Numbered from the stretch's first letter, positions 17,575-26,997 are shown. The stretch: 64,000 bases of DNA from Streptomyces spongiae (GCF_009377185.1 NZ_VJZC01000004.1:18144-82143), one strand, 5' to 3'. Notes: a model not told the origin generated them from the letters alone. A program made the numbers and translations.

Positions 17575-18969
17575 ATGGGAAAAATTCTGATCTCAGAGGG
17601 CTGTGTGATCGACCCCGACCGCACCCCGATGGTGATGTGGCCCGCGGACGTGCTGGTCGACGGCTCCGTCATCGCGGAGGTGGCCCAGCACATCTACGCA
17701 CCCGACGCCGAGGTGATCGATGCACGCAACCACATCGTGATGCCAGGCCTGATCGACACCCACCGGCATGTCTGGGAGGGGCAGATCAGAAACATCGCGG
17801 TGGACGCCACGCTCAACGAGTACTCCACCGTGACGCTGTCCGGACTGGCACCGAACTATCGGCCGGAGGACGCGTACGCGGGTGAGCTCGTCGGCCTGCT
17901 GGAGTGCGTCAACGCCGGTGTGACCAGCGTCTTCGACTGGTCGCATGTGCAGAACTCCCCCGAGCACACCGATGCCGTCGTGCAAGCGATGAAGGAGTCG
18001 GGGATGCGCGTCGTGTTCGGGCACGGCTACCCCAACGACGATCTCACCGCGTGGATGTGGGAGAGCGTTCTCCCTCACCCCGAAGACGCGAGGCGCGTCA
18101 GGTCGCAGTACTTCTCCTCCGACGACCAGCTGCTCACCATGGCCATCGCCGCGCGCGGACCGGAGTACTCGACGATGAAGGTCGTCGAGCACGACTGGCG
18201 GCTCGCCCGCGAACTCGACTGTTGGATCAGCCTGCACATCGGAGGCGGCGAACTCGGCCCCAAGTACGAGGGCATCACGCGGATGCACGAACTGGGCCTG
18301 CTCGGCGCCGACATGAACTACGTGCACTGCACCACGCTCACGGCCGCGGACTTCGACACGATCAAGGACACCGGCGGCACCATCTCGATCGCCCCGGCAG
18401 TCGAGGCGCAGATGGGCCACGGCTACCCGCCGGTCGACGAGGGGCTGCGGCGCGGCATCCCGACCGGTCTCGCGGCAGACGTCGTCACCAGCACAGCAGG
18501 TGATCTGTTCTCGCCCATGCACGGAGCCTTCTCGATGACCCGTGCCCGGCAGACTGCGCGTGCTCTCGAAGAGGGCGCCCAGTTCGGTTCCAACGAGAAT
18601 CCGGAACAAGGAGGGGCCACCACAGGGCTGATCACCACCCGCGACGTTCTCCGGATGGCGACGATCGACGGTGCCCGGGCTGTCGGCCTGGGCGACAAGG
18701 TCGGATCGTTGGCAGCGGGCAAGCAGGCCGACATCCTGATGCTCAACCGCCGTGCCCTCAATCTCGCCCCGTTGCATGACCCGGTGGGTGCGGTTGTCAC
18801 CGCGGCCACCCCGGCCAACGTCGACTCGGTGATGGTGGCGGGTACCTTCCTCAAGCGGCATGGCCGACTTGTCGGGCACGACTTGGACCACGTACTGGAC
18901 ATCGCGCAGAAGTCCGCCGACTACCTGACCGAGAAGGCGGGCATGCAGGACATCTGGCGCCATCGGTGA
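17575..18969 (+). CDS. Amidohydrolase, AtzB/TrzN-like aminohydrolase group
   Basis: Metal-dependent hydrolase of 464 residues. MPGLIDTHRHVWEG carries the HxH ligands. SLHIGGGELG and YVHCTTLTAAD provide the next two His ligands, and GIPTGLAADVVTS supplies the Asp. VGSLAAGKQADILMLN closes the metal-binding barrel before the C-terminal sandwich strands. This subgroup removes amino or chloro groups from triazines, pyrimidines, guanine and similar heterocycles. With the NCS1 permease and isochorismatase-fold enzyme it suggests N-heterocycle or ureide breakdown, but the substrate is not determined. The divergent AraC gene is the likely regulator, and a TetR gene lies 138 bp downstream. Confidence 0.9.
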   Translation: MGKILISEGCVIDPDRTPMVMWPADVLVDGSVIAEVAQHIYAPDAEVIDARNHIVMPGLIDTHRHVWEGQIRNIAVDATLNEYSTVTLSGLAPNYRPEDAYAGELVGLLECVNAGVTSVFDWSHVQNSPEHTDAVVQAMKESGMRVVFGHGYPNDDLTAWMWESVLPHPEDARRVRSQYFSSDDQLLTMAIAARGPEYSTMKVVEHDWRLARELDCWISLHIGGGELGPKYEGITRMHELGLLGADMNYVHCTTLTAADFDTIKDTGGTISIAPAVEAQMGHGYPPVDEGLRRGIPTGLAADVVTSTAGDLFSPMHGAFSMTRARQTARALEEGAQFGSNENPEQGGATTGLITTRDVLRMATIDGARAVGLGDKVGSLAAGKQADILMLNRRALNLAPLHDPVGAVVTAATPANVDSVMVAGTFLKRHGRLVGHDLDHVLDIAQKSADYLTEKAGMQDIWRHR

Positions 18970-19107
18970 GAGCAGCGGTTCTCATGGCCGGGACGATCTC
19001 CGCGTCACGGACACCGCTCCACCGGGCCGTCCTGAAACTGCGATCCCCAGGAGCTGTATGCCCTCGTCCACGTATCCACTGCGCACGACTGTCCCCGGAA
19101 CGACGAA

Positions 19108-19725
19108 GTGACTCCCGATCTGCAACTTTCCGCCACGAAACGGTCTGACGCGGCCCGAAACCGGATTCGGCTGCTGGAAGCGGCGGCTCGACTGGTCGCG
19201 GAACGAGGCGCTCAGCATGTGACCATGCAGGCGATCGCGGAGGAAGCCGGAGTCGGGAAGGCCACGCTCTTCCGACAGTTCGGCGACCGCAACGGCCTGC
19301 TCCTCGTCCTGTTGGGCGAATTCGAAGCCCAGTTCCGACACTCCTATACCGCAGGCCCGCCTCCGCTGGGACCAGGAGCCTCCGCCGTTGCCAGATTGAC
19401 GGCCTTCGGCTGCGCCCTGATCGACCGCACAGCGGCCGACTGCGATCCGGGCCCTGCTCTGAGCCGTCACATTCCCCTCGACTGCCGTTACTCGTCCGGG
19501 ACTTGGCGGGAGTTCCACCGTCATGTCGCATCACTTCTGCGGGAGGCAGGGGTGATCGGGGACTGCGACATGCTCGCTCACGCCCTGCTCGGTTTCCTGA
19601 GCATCGAGCTGGCGGACTACCTGCGCAGCACGTGCGCGGTATCTGCCGCGCGCTTGCAGGCCGCCTGGGAAGACCTCGTACGGCGGGTGGTCGGTAGTGA
19701 GTCACGGCAGGCGACGTTGGGCTGA
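19108..19725 (+). CDS. TetR-family regulator
   Basis: Repressor-type protein of 205 residues. The helix-turn-helix spans about residues 20-65, with LVAERGAQHVTMQAIAEEAG and VGKATLFRQFGDRNGLL; the remainder is the helical ligand domain. The GTG at 19108 is the furthest upstream start in frame; no strong ribosome binding site precedes it. Its ligand domain contains the distinctive GPPPLGPG segment that is also found in the decayed TetR gene at 5035-5395. It follows the amidohydrolase on the same strand and may share its transcript. Confidence 0.88.
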   Translation: MTPDLQLSATKRSDAARNRIRLLEAAARLVAERGAQHVTMQAIAEEAGVGKATLFRQFGDRNGLLLVLLGEFEAQFRHSYTAGPPPLGPGASAVARLTAFGCALIDRTAADCDPGPALSRHIPLDCRYSSGTWREFHRHVASLLREAGVIGDCDMLAHALLGFLSIELADYLRSTCAVSAARLQAAWEDLVRRVVGSESRQATLG

Positions 19726-19799
19726 CGGTGAGGGCCCTGCTTCGGCGGATCGGTTCAGCGGCACGTGGCCCAGGTTCCGGCCGAGCGCGCGTCTCGGAT

Positions 19800-20345
19800 G
19801 CCGGTGATGCGACGGCGGCCGGCAAGGTCGCGACAACCATGAGCGTCCACGAGTCGGGTCGGGCGTGAGCCAGTGCGGCGCCGATGAGCGCACCACTGAA
19901 CATGCCGGCTACGGAGACCGGTCGGACACCGACGCGCCCGGCTCCGTTGTCCGCCGAGATGCCGGTGAGGGGCAGCGTCAGGCCGGTGGTCCTGAGATCC
20001 GGGACGCCCAGCCCGCGGACGACAGCGTTCTGCGGCCCCGTCCCCGCACCCAGCAAGATGATTGGCGCGAATTCCGGCACGGTGCCGAGCGGGGCGGTGC
20101 CGGCGACGCGACCATGACCGCGGCCGTGGTGATGGCCAAGTGCACGAGGGCCGCGATGCAGATCCTTCCTCCTCGGCGGTCACTGTGCCGTCGTGTGATC
20201 CTTCCGCCCATGTGGGCTCCAGCGCCGGAGGCGCCAAGGGACAGGATCGAAGTCCAGGCGCGGAACCCTGGTGCTCCGGCGAGCGCGAATCCCAGGGAGA
20301 CGACGTCGCCGGTCGTGTTGGCGAGGAAGACGTTGCCCAAGGGGG
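19800..20345 (-). pseudogene. DUF1275 (YoaK-type) membrane protein relic
   Basis: Two minus-strand pieces in different frames together resemble a DUF1275 protein. The first (about 20345-20105) reads LGNVFLANTTGDVVSLGF and ALAGAPGF. The second (about 20100-19810) reads ILLGAGTGPQNAVVRGLGV, TTGLTLPLTGISADN and GALIGAAL. The N-terminal quarter is missing and the frame changes near 20100, and no clean stop follows. It is a dead gene of a small inner-membrane family of unknown transport role, next to a TetR gene. Confidence 0.72.
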
Positions 20346-20370
20346 GCCTCCCCCTGAGTGGTGGACACGC

Positions 20371-21048
20371 TCAGTCCGTGTCCGGATCCGGGGACTCGCC
20401 AAGGAGGCGGCCCCCGAGATCGTCGGCCCACTCCACGGCCCAGCCGCGGAGAGCGACGATGGTGGCGTCGTCCAGGCCGTACGCGGCGAATGCCTCGTCG
20501 TCGGTCCACTCGGCGCCTGCGAGATTCGCCTGGAGATCCTCCCGCTCGAAGCGGCCTCGGGCGTGGCGGCGGCCGAACTCCTCCAGCTCGGTGTTCGTCC
20601 GGCGGCGGGAGGCCGCGAAGACGTCGATCAGATCGCGGGGCGCACCGCGATCGGCGAGGGCCCGGACCTTGGTCCCGATCACGTCCTCCTCCGCGAGGAC
20701 GGGCCCATAGGCGCTCTGGACCACCGGCCGCCAGAAGATCTCCTTGAGGATGTCGACTTCGCAGTCCTGTCCGGTGGCCGGGTCGGAGACGGTGAACCGG
20801 GCGGAAAGAGGGGCGGTCTCCAACGCCTCTACCCGCCAGCCCCGCGCTTCCAGGCCGTCGCGGAGCGTGGCCGCGATGTCGTCCATGGGCGCCGGGTTCT
20901 CGGTGGCGACGTCGAGGTCCTGGCTGGGGCGGCTCACGAGGTGGTGGGCCCGCACGGCGTACCCGCCGGTGAGGACCAGCGGATACGGGGAGCCGAGAGC
21001 GATCACGTCGGCCAGGAGCCGCGCGTGCAGCTCCGGCATGTCCGTCAC
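20371..21048 (-). CDS. AbiEii/AbiGii-type nucleotidyltransferase (toxin-like)
   Basis: Protein of 225 residues with the nucleotidyltransferase signature GGYAVRAH followed by SRPSQDLDVAT, the G-G...S-x-D-x-D pattern of AbiEii proteins, and a third acidic position in DCEVDILKE. AbiEii-type enzymes act as toxins in abortive-infection and toxin-antitoxin modules by nucleotide transfer. The GTG at 21048 overlaps the stop of the upstream gene in GTGA, so the two are translationally coupled; an ATG at 21039 is the alternative. No AbiEi-type winged-helix antitoxin is present. The preceding 130-residue protein takes its place in the layout. Toxicity is inference. Confidence 0.82.
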   Translation of the reverse strand: MTDMPELHARLLADVIALGSPYPLVLTGGYAVRAHHLVSRPSQDLDVATENPAPMDDIAATLRDGLEARGWRVEALETAPLSARFTVSDPATGQDCEVDILKEIFWRPVVQSAYGPVLAEEDVIGTKVRALADRGAPRDLIDVFAASRRRTNTELEEFGRRHARGRFEREDLQANLAGAEWTDDEAFAAYGLDDATIVALRGWAVEWADDLGGRLLGESPDPDTD

Positions 21049-21437
21049 GCCACCGCCCGGGTGCGAGCGGCGAGTTGAGGGAAGGAGTCCTCCCACACGG
21101 TGCGTACGGTACGGCCGACGAGAGAGCGCAGCACCGGCCACATCTGGAGAAGGAGATCCTGGTTGAGGTAGCGGGGCAGGTCGTCCCGCAGCCCCTCGTG
21201 CAGGACCGTGCGGTACAGGCCCATGCGCTGCCGAGGCTTGTCCATGTCGTACGACGTCATGCCGGACCAGGCCATGTGCAGCGGCAGATCCACGATCCCG
21301 TGAGCCGGACCGTGCAGGTCGTCCAACGACTGTGGCAGACGTCGGCGGAACTTCGCCTGGTACAGGGCCAGGTCGTCGGCGTCGGTGCGCGACAGGCTGT
21401 CGGGGGCGGGCGCGGTCGGCTGTGCGCTGGAGGACAT
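21045..21437 (-). CDS. Small protein coupled to AbiEii nucleotidyltransferase (possible antitoxin)
   Basis: Conserved-looking soluble protein of 130 residues, not recognised. It is mostly helical by composition, with LALYQAKFRRRLPQSLDDL, DLPLHMAWSGMTSYDMDKP, QRMGLYRTVLHEGLRDDL and LVGRTVRTVWEDSF as its most distinctive stretches. Its stop overlaps the start of the nucleotidyltransferase gene by 4 bp, the hallmark of a two-gene unit. Position suggests an antitoxin or partner, but it does not resemble AbiEi. The ATG at 21437 has only a weak upstream purine stretch. Confidence 0.7.
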   Translation of the reverse strand: MSSSAQPTAPAPDSLSRTDADDLALYQAKFRRRLPQSLDDLHGPAHGIVDLPLHMAWSGMTSYDMDKPRQRMGLYRTVLHEGLRDDLPRYLNQDLLLQMWPVLRSLVGRTVRTVWEDSFPQLAARTRAVA

Positions 21438-21587
21438 ACCTTCATTATGACGGTCGGAGACCGGGCGCGGCTCATGCCGTCCGAGCCGACACCGTGAGGA
21501 GCCGCTCCTAGCCGGCACGGGGCGGAATGTGGCGCTCAGTACCGGCCACGTCGCTGTGCGCAGAGGCGCTGGACCGAAGGGGTCACG

Positions 21588-22568
21588 TCAGGCCAACGCG
21601 TCCACCATCAGCGCGGCGGCGAGCATGTGGGCCTGTCTGGGGCTTGTCGCGTCGTAACCGGTCAGTTGGCGGATACGACTGAGCCGGTAGTCGAGGGTCG
21701 ACGGGTGGATCACCAGTCGCTGCGCCGACTTGATCCGGTTGCAGTCGGTGTCCAGCCAGACCATGAGGCTCTCGCGCAGCGCCTCATGGTGAGCCAGCGG
21801 GCGAACGATCCTGGTGAGTGCGGCGTGTATGAGATCGGACTGGGCGATCGCGTACTCCAGAAGCACGTCGTCGAAGCGGTACAGTCCGGCGGGCCGTCTG
21901 GCCGCGACGGCGACCCGCAGAACGCGCAGTGCTTCCCGGTATCCGGTGGCTATCTCAGCGGCCGGCCTGTCCGCGACCGCGATCCAGCTGTGGGCGCCGT
22001 ACCGGTCGGCCACCGTGGCAAGGGCCTTCTGCGTCTGTTCGCCGTCGTCGTTCGGGACGAGGACGACCTCGTGGCCGTCCCGCTGCGTCTGGAGAATCCC
22101 TCGCAACCGCTCCACCGCGGTGACCTGCGCGTGTGATTCGGCCCGTTTCGCTTCTCTGGTGCGTCGTACGACACACACCGTGTACCGGGCGGCGAGCCAG
22201 GGTGCGTGGGACCACCGTACGACCCGTCCGTCGAGCAGGTCGTCGGCGGCCCCGGCCGGCGCCGGCCCGTGCAGGGTGAGACCGGTCTCCTCGGCCAGCG
22301 AGCGGCGGACATCCGCGAGGAACTGCTCCAGCATCCTCGCCACGTCCGCTGCCGATGCTCCCTTGCGCTCCATGGCGGTGGCGCGGCGGGCGGCGTATGC
22401 GAGACACCATGCGAGCACGCCCGCCGGCACGGTTCTTCCGTCGGACGCCTCCTGAGTGAGCGGCACCTGCACGGGGCGGCGGTCGGCCCAGTCCGAGCCG
22501 ACCGCGTCCGGGACGGCCGAGGGGATGGCGCGCGCGGAGGGCTCTCCGGGCGCGACGGATTCGGACAT
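21588..22568 (-). CDS. PucR/CdaR-type regulator
   Basis: Regulator of 326 residues with the C-terminal PucR-type helix-turn-helix: SLMVWLDTDCNRIKSAQRL, then IHPSTLDYRLSRIRQLTGYD. The middle part resembles a GGDEF-like fold seen in this family, without a catalytic motif. The N-terminal part is Ala/Arg-rich. It is divergent from the secreted protease at 22912 with a 343-bp gap. In other actinobacteria such regulators control amino-acid, purine or secondary metabolism genes; its target here is unknown. Confidence 0.85.
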   Translation of the reverse strand: MSESVAPGEPSARAIPSAVPDAVGSDWADRRPVQVPLTQEASDGRTVPAGVLAWCLAYAARRATAMERKGASAADVARMLEQFLADVRRSLAEETGLTLHGPAPAGAADDLLDGRVVRWSHAPWLAARYTVCVVRRTREAKRAESHAQVTAVERLRGILQTQRDGHEVVLVPNDDGEQTQKALATVADRYGAHSWIAVADRPAAEIATGYREALRVLRVAVAARRPAGLYRFDDVLLEYAIAQSDLIHAALTRIVRPLAHHEALRESLMVWLDTDCNRIKSAQRLVIHPSTLDYRLSRIRQLTGYDATSPRQAHMLAAALMVDALA

Positions 22569-22911
22569 GGTGCGGTCAGGGCCTTTCCGGAGTACCTCAT
22601 GTCGTGCTTCGCCGTGCTGTCCGACAGCCGTTCACATTCTACGGAGGCTCCGGTGCGGTTCCACCAGAGGGAAACCTCACCGGTCGGCGGCGCGGAGTTG
22701 AACATGTTCTCGGCGGTCGGGCCGCGTCGCACCGGTGCCTCTCCTCTCCCGTCGGAAGTTTCTGAGACGTCGACGGAATGCGGCTCGTGAGGCCGATCAT
22801 CCGTGATCACATGAGGTCGACTTTCCGCCGACGGCTCGAAACAGCCGATCGCTCGTTCCGGTTGATTCCGCCGCCGCGCCCCCCACCTTCCTTCCTTCAC
22901 AAGGATGACGC
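22569..22911. other. Divergent intergenic region, PucR regulator / subtilase
   Basis: No gene seen. AAGGAT (22900-22905) precedes the subtilase ATG at 22912. Both promoters should be here, but no clear operator was found by eye. Confidence 0.4.
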
Positions 22912-25900
22912 ATGCCCCCCGCATCCCACCGCCGCGCGAAGGCCCGTGTGCAACACGCGGTCTTCGCGGCTGTGACCGCCGGCCTTGCGGTTGCCCTCTT
23001 CACCGCAGGACCACTGCCCGTCTTCCGTGCCGCGGCGGCCGATCCGTCCGCCGCGACCGGTGATAACGATGTCAAGTCCGGGCCCGACAAGCTCGGTTCG
23101 CACGATGCCGACCTCCTCGCCAAGGCCGAGGCCAAGGGCGACAAGAACGTCACGATCATGATCGCCACAGCTCCCGGGCAGACCGACAAGGTCGCGCGGG
23201 AGCTGGACGGCGTCAAGGGCGCCTCCGTGGGCCGGACATACGACCGGCTCGGCTATGTGCGCGCCACCGTGCCCACGTCGAAGGCGCAGTCGACGATCGC
23301 GCAAGCGGCGAAACTCCCCTCCGTGCACGGCATCGACCTGCGCCAGTCCGTCAAGCGGCAGGAAACCCCGCTTCCCGGCGAGAAGACCACCAAGCGTCTG
23401 TCGGCCAAGGCGACTTCGCGGACCTATCCCGGGCCCGACCGCGGCACTCCGGCCGAGAACCCGTACAACCCCGTCTTCGAGACGGGCGCCGTCGACTTCG
23501 TGAAGAAGCACCCGGAGGCGGACGGCCGCGGGGTCACCATCGGCGTTCTCGACTCCGGGGTCGACCTGGCGCAGCCCGCGTTGCAGAAGACGACCACCGG
23601 GGATCGGAAGATAGTCGACTGGGTGACGTCCACCGATCCGCTGCTCGACGGTGACGGAACCTGGCGCCCGATGACGGCTTCCGTGTCCGGGGCGGCCTTC
23701 ACCTACGCGGGCCGGACCTGGAAGGCGCCGGCGGGTTCGTACCGCATCAATCTCTTCCAGGAGTCGGTGACCGCGGGCGGCGACGCCGCGGGCGACGTCA
23801 ACCGCGACGGTGACACCACCGACGACTGGGGCGTCCTGTACGACCCGGCGGCAGGCACGGTCACCGTGGACGCCGACGACGACGGCGACTTCACCGATGA
23901 CAAGCCGATGAAGCCGTACCAGGACGGTTATCAGGTCGGCTGGTTCGGCACCGACGACCCGTCCACGGCCGTCTCCGAACGGCAGCCGTTCGTCGTGCAG
24001 ATCCGCAAGGACGTCCCCATGGACCCGCTGGGCGGCGACTGGGTCGGCCAGAAGGCGGACTTCGTGAACATCGGCATCATCTCCGGTTCGCACGGCACGC
24101 ATGTCGCGGGTATCACCGCGGCCAACGGCATGTTCGGCGGCCGGATGAACGGCGCCGCGCCGGGTGCGAAGATCGTCTCGTCCCGCGCCTGCGGGTTCGG
24201 GCCCTGGTGCAGCAACACCGCGATGTCCGAGGGCATGATCGATCTGGTGGTGAACCGCCACGTCGACGTCGTCAACATGTCCATAGGCGGGCTGCCGCCG
24301 GTCAACGACGGCAGCAGCGCGACCGCCGAGGTGTACAACCGCCTCATCGACCAGTACGGCGTCCAGATCGTGGTCGCCGGGGGCAATGACGGTCCGGGAG
24401 CCAACACGATCAGCGATCCCGGCCTGGCCGACAAGGTGATCTCGGTCGGTGCGTCCGTCTCCAAGGAGACCTGGGCCGCCAACTACGGCGCACAGGTGGA
24501 GAAGAAGGAGCAGATGTTCGCCTTCTCCTCGGGTGGGCCCCGGGAGGACGGCGGCGCGACGCCGACCCTGGTCGCGCCCGGCTCCGCGGTCAGCACCATC
24601 CCGACCTGGCAGCCCGGCTACGCCCACCCGGCCGCGGGCTGGTCGCTCCCGGCCGGATACGCCATGTATCAGGGCACCTCGATGGCCACCCCGCAGACCG
24701 CGGGCGCGAGTGCGCTGCTGCTGTCCGCGGCGAAGCGGCAGGGTGTCGACCTGACACCCGCCAAGCTGCGCACTGCCCTGACCTCTACGGCCCGGCACAT
24801 CAAGGACGTACAGGCATACCAGGAGGGCGCGGGCCTCATCGACGTCATGGCCGCCTGGACGTCGATCAAGGCCGGCGCGACCGCACACGACTACACCGTG
24901 AAGGCCCCCGTCGACACCGCGCTCGCCGGGGAGTTGAAGACCCCTGGCTTCGGCACCGGCGTGTACGACCGCGAGGGCGGTCTGAAGGCCGGGCAGAAGA
25001 AGACGTACGACGTCACCGTCACCCGCACCTCCGGTCCTGACGGCGCAGTCCCGCACACCCTCCGCCTGAAGAACAACGAGGGCCGGACCTTCGCCGTCGT
25101 CGGCGCGCAGACGATCGATCTGCCGCTGAACCAGCCGGTGACCGTCAAGGTGCAGGCCGCTCCGACGTCCGCGGGCATCAAGAGCGCCCTCCTGGAGGTC
25201 GACGACCCGCTGACGGAGGGCATCGACAAGCAGATCATGACGACCGTCGTGGTCTCCAGCCCGCTGACGTACACCCTCTCCGCGGCGGACCAGGTGCAGC
25301 GCAACGGCTCGCAGTCGTACTTCGTGACCGTGCCCTCGGGCGTGACGGCGCTGGAGGTCTCCCTCGACGGGCTGGCGGACGGCAGCCAGGCCGGGGTCTG
25401 GGCGACCAACTCCTGGGGTGTGCCCGCGGACGAGGACGACCCGAACACGCCGACCATCGCCAGGTACACGCGTCCGATGCCCGGCGTCTGGGAGATATCG
25501 GTCATGGGCTTCCGTGCTTCGACGCTTCTCGACAACCCGTACGACCTGCGGGTCACCGCGCTCGGCGTGGACTTCGCTCCGCAGAACGTGACCGTGCCGG
25601 AGGGCAAGGCCGGTACCCCGACCGCTGTGTCGTGGAAGGTGACGAACCGGTACGGCGCCGTGGACGGCACCGTGCAGGGGGGCCGGGTCGGCTCCGCCAA
25701 GGTCACACGGCCGACCATCGCCGAAGGCGGGAAGCAGACGACCACGGTGGTGGTGCCCGAGGGGGCCACGTCGCTCGACGCCGCCATCGGAGGTGTCTCC
25801 GAGGCATCCGCCGACCTGGACCTGTACGTGTACGACGCCGACGGCAACCTGGTCGCCCAGTCGGCCGACGGCGACTCCGACGAGTCGGTGTCCGTCGCCG

Positions 25901-26190
25901 ACCCGGCCGCCGGCACGTACACGATCGAGGTGGACGCCTTCGCGCTGTCCGGGACGACCGCGTACGACTACCGCGACACGTTCTTCTCGGACGGCCTCGG
26001 CACGATCGACCCCGCCGGTTCCGGGCGGATCGACCTCGGCACGGGCGACTCGGCGACGGTCTCCGCGACGGTGACGCCGCAGGGCGTCCCGAGCGACGGC
26101 CGTCAGCTCTTCGGGGAGGTCCGTGTGGTGAACACCCGTGGGACGACCGTAGGGACGGGCGGCGTGACCGTCGAGAAGGTCGAGCCGTAG
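22912..26190 (+). CDS. Secreted S8 (subtilisin-family) serine protease, large multidomain
   Basis: Exported protease of 1092 residues. A basic N-terminus and hydrophobic stretch (about 15-42) form a signal peptide, followed by a propeptide-like region. The catalytic triad is visible as Asp214 in GVLDSGVD, His394 in GSHGTHVAG and Ser590 in GTSMATPQ, with Asn492 (GGNDGPG) for the oxyanion hole. The gap between Asp and His is about 180 residues, far larger than in plain subtilisins. The insert contains two Asp-rich loops, DVNRDGDTTDDWG and DADDDGDFTDDK, that resemble calcium-binding loops. The C-terminal half (about 650-1092) is beta-rich, with DLDLYVYDADGN typical of pre-peptidase C-terminal-like domains. 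Its role is extracellular protein degradation. Confidence 0.95.
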   Translation: MPPASHRRAKARVQHAVFAAVTAGLAVALFTAGPLPVFRAAAADPSAATGDNDVKSGPDKLGSHDADLLAKAEAKGDKNVTIMIATAPGQTDKVARELDGVKGASVGRTYDRLGYVRATVPTSKAQSTIAQAAKLPSVHGIDLRQSVKRQETPLPGEKTTKRLSAKATSRTYPGPDRGTPAENPYNPVFETGAVDFVKKHPEADGRGVTIGVLDSGVDLAQPALQKTTTGDRKIVDWVTSTDPLLDGDGTWRPMTASVSGAAFTYAGRTWKAPAGSYRINLFQESVTAGGDAAGDVNRDGDTTDDWGVLYDPAAGTVTVDADDDGDFTDDKPMKPYQDGYQVGWFGTDDPSTAVSERQPFVVQIRKDVPMDPLGGDWVGQKADFVNIGIISGSHGTHVAGITAANGMFGGRMNGAAPGAKIVSSRACGFGPWCSNTAMSEGMIDLVVNRHVDVVNMSIGGLPPVNDGSSATAEVYNRLIDQYGVQIVVAGGNDGPGANTISDPGLADKVISVGASVSKETWAANYGAQVEKKEQMFAFSSGGPREDGGATPTLVAPGSAVSTIPTWQPGYAHPAAGWSLPAGYAMYQGTSMATPQTAGASALLLSAAKRQGVDLTPAKLRTALTSTARHIKDVQAYQEGAGLIDVMAAWTSIKAGATAHDYTVKAPVDTALAGELKTPGFGTGVYDREGGLKAGQKKTYDVTVTRTSGPDGAVPHTLRLKNNEGRTFAVVGAQTIDLPLNQPVTVKVQAAPTSAGIKSALLEVDDPLTEGIDKQIMTTVVVSSPLTYTLSAADQVQRNGSQSYFVTVPSGVTALEVSLDGLADGSQAGVWATNSWGVPADEDDPNTPTIARYTRPMPGVWEISVMGFRASTLLDNPYDLRVTALGVDFAPQNVTVPEGKAGTPTAVSWKVTNRYGAVDGTVQGGRVGSAKVTRPTIAEGGKQTTTVVVPEGATSLDAAIGGVSEASADLDLYVYDADGNLVAQSADGDSDESVSVADPAAGTYTIEVDAFALSGTTAYDYRDTFFSDGLGTIDPAGSGRIDLGTGDSATVSATVTPQGVPSDGRQLFGEVRVVNTRGTTVGTGGVTVEKVEP

Positions 26191-26287
26191 CCGCACGGTG
26201 CCCGACCGACCGCCAACGGCCCGCCACGGCCGCACCGTTGCGGGCCACCCAATGTCGTCAAGCGACCAAGGCTTTTGACTTTGTCTC

Positions 26288-26316
26288 TTGACTTGAGCGG
26301 TCGACTAACTCAATGA
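26288..26316 (+). promoter_or_regulatory. Possible promoter upstream of DUF1269 gene
   Basis: TTGACT (26288-26293) is followed 17 bp later by CAATGA (26311-26316). The surroundings are unusually AT-rich for this window. A TTGAG/CTCAA inverted repeat overlaps the spacer. The spacing fits a vegetative-type promoter, though the -10 element is weak. Confidence 0.35.
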
Positions 26317-26328
26317 TGGAGTCACGAA

Positions 26329-26370
26329 GAGCGACGGGGGTGCCCGCGCCGCCGGACACCCCCGTCGCTC
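26329..26370. terminator. Perfect 14-bp stem hairpin
   Basis: GAGCGACGGGGGTG (26329-26342) pairs with 26357-26370 around a 14-nt loop. It lies 139 bp after the subtilase stop and 48 bp before the DUF1269 start, so it could be a terminator or a leader structure. Confidence 0.6.
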
Positions 26371-26417
26371 TGCACCGCGAGCCCTGCCCTGCTTCCCCAA
26401 CGACAGAGGAGAGATCG

Positions 26418-26975
26418 ATGACGGACATGATTGCTGTGGCGTACCCCGGCCAGGACGTGGCCGAGTTGGCCCTCGCCGAACTGCGTCAGCTGGACTCCGA
26501 GCACACGGTTCACGTCGTCGACGCGGTCCTGGTGACCCGTGACGACGAGGGTGACGTGAAGCTCCACGGCAAGCTCAGCCCCACCGCCTCCGGCGCGATG
26601 GACGGTGCCCTGTGGGGCGGCATCATCGGACTGCTGCTCCTGCAGCCGCTCCTCGGCGCCGCGATCGGAGCGGCCACGGGTGGCGTCATCGGAGCCACAT
26701 CCGAGGACGACGACCGGACCGAGTTCGTCAAGGCGCTCGGCCGGCGCCTGACCGTCGGCGGCGCCGCCGTGATCGCCGTGATCGGCGACGCCACGCCGGA
26801 CAAGGCACTGCCGCGCATCGCCAAGTTCGGCGGCGACGTGCTGCACACGTCACTCAGCGAGGAGGACGAAGACGCCCTCCGCCTCGCTCTGCGCACCTGG
26901 CAGCCGACTGCCCAGCAACACCCGGCCGACGCGGCCGGGCAGGACGCCGACGCTTCCCCCGCGGTCACCTCGTAA
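26418..26975 (+). CDS. DUF1269-family protein
   Basis: Small protein of 185 residues with the family layout: an N-terminal alpha/beta part (MIAVAYPGQDVAELAL), a glycine-rich hydrophobic hairpin in the middle (GALWGGIIGLLLLQPLLG and AAIGAATGGVIGA) that could insert in a membrane, and a second alpha/beta part ending near HTSLSEEDEDAL. The ATG at 26418 follows GAGGAGAG. The family has no settled function and is often linked to stress or envelope conditions. It stands alone between two hairpins. Confidence 0.87.
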   Translation: MTDMIAVAYPGQDVAELALAELRQLDSEHTVHVVDAVLVTRDDEGDVKLHGKLSPTASGAMDGALWGGIIGLLLLQPLLGAAIGAATGGVIGATSEDDDRTEFVKALGRRLTVGGAAVIAVIGDATPDKALPRIAKFGGDVLHTSLSEEDEDALRLALRTWQPTAQQHPADAAGQDADASPAVTS

Positions 26976-26997
26976 CCGGGACTGTGCCGCCCGGCAC

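Noticed and set aside
22897..26235. A 1112-codon open frame on the minus strand opposite the subtilase
   Set aside because: It mirrors the third-position GC bias of the plus-strand gene and its product has no domain; the plus strand shows a full protease triad.
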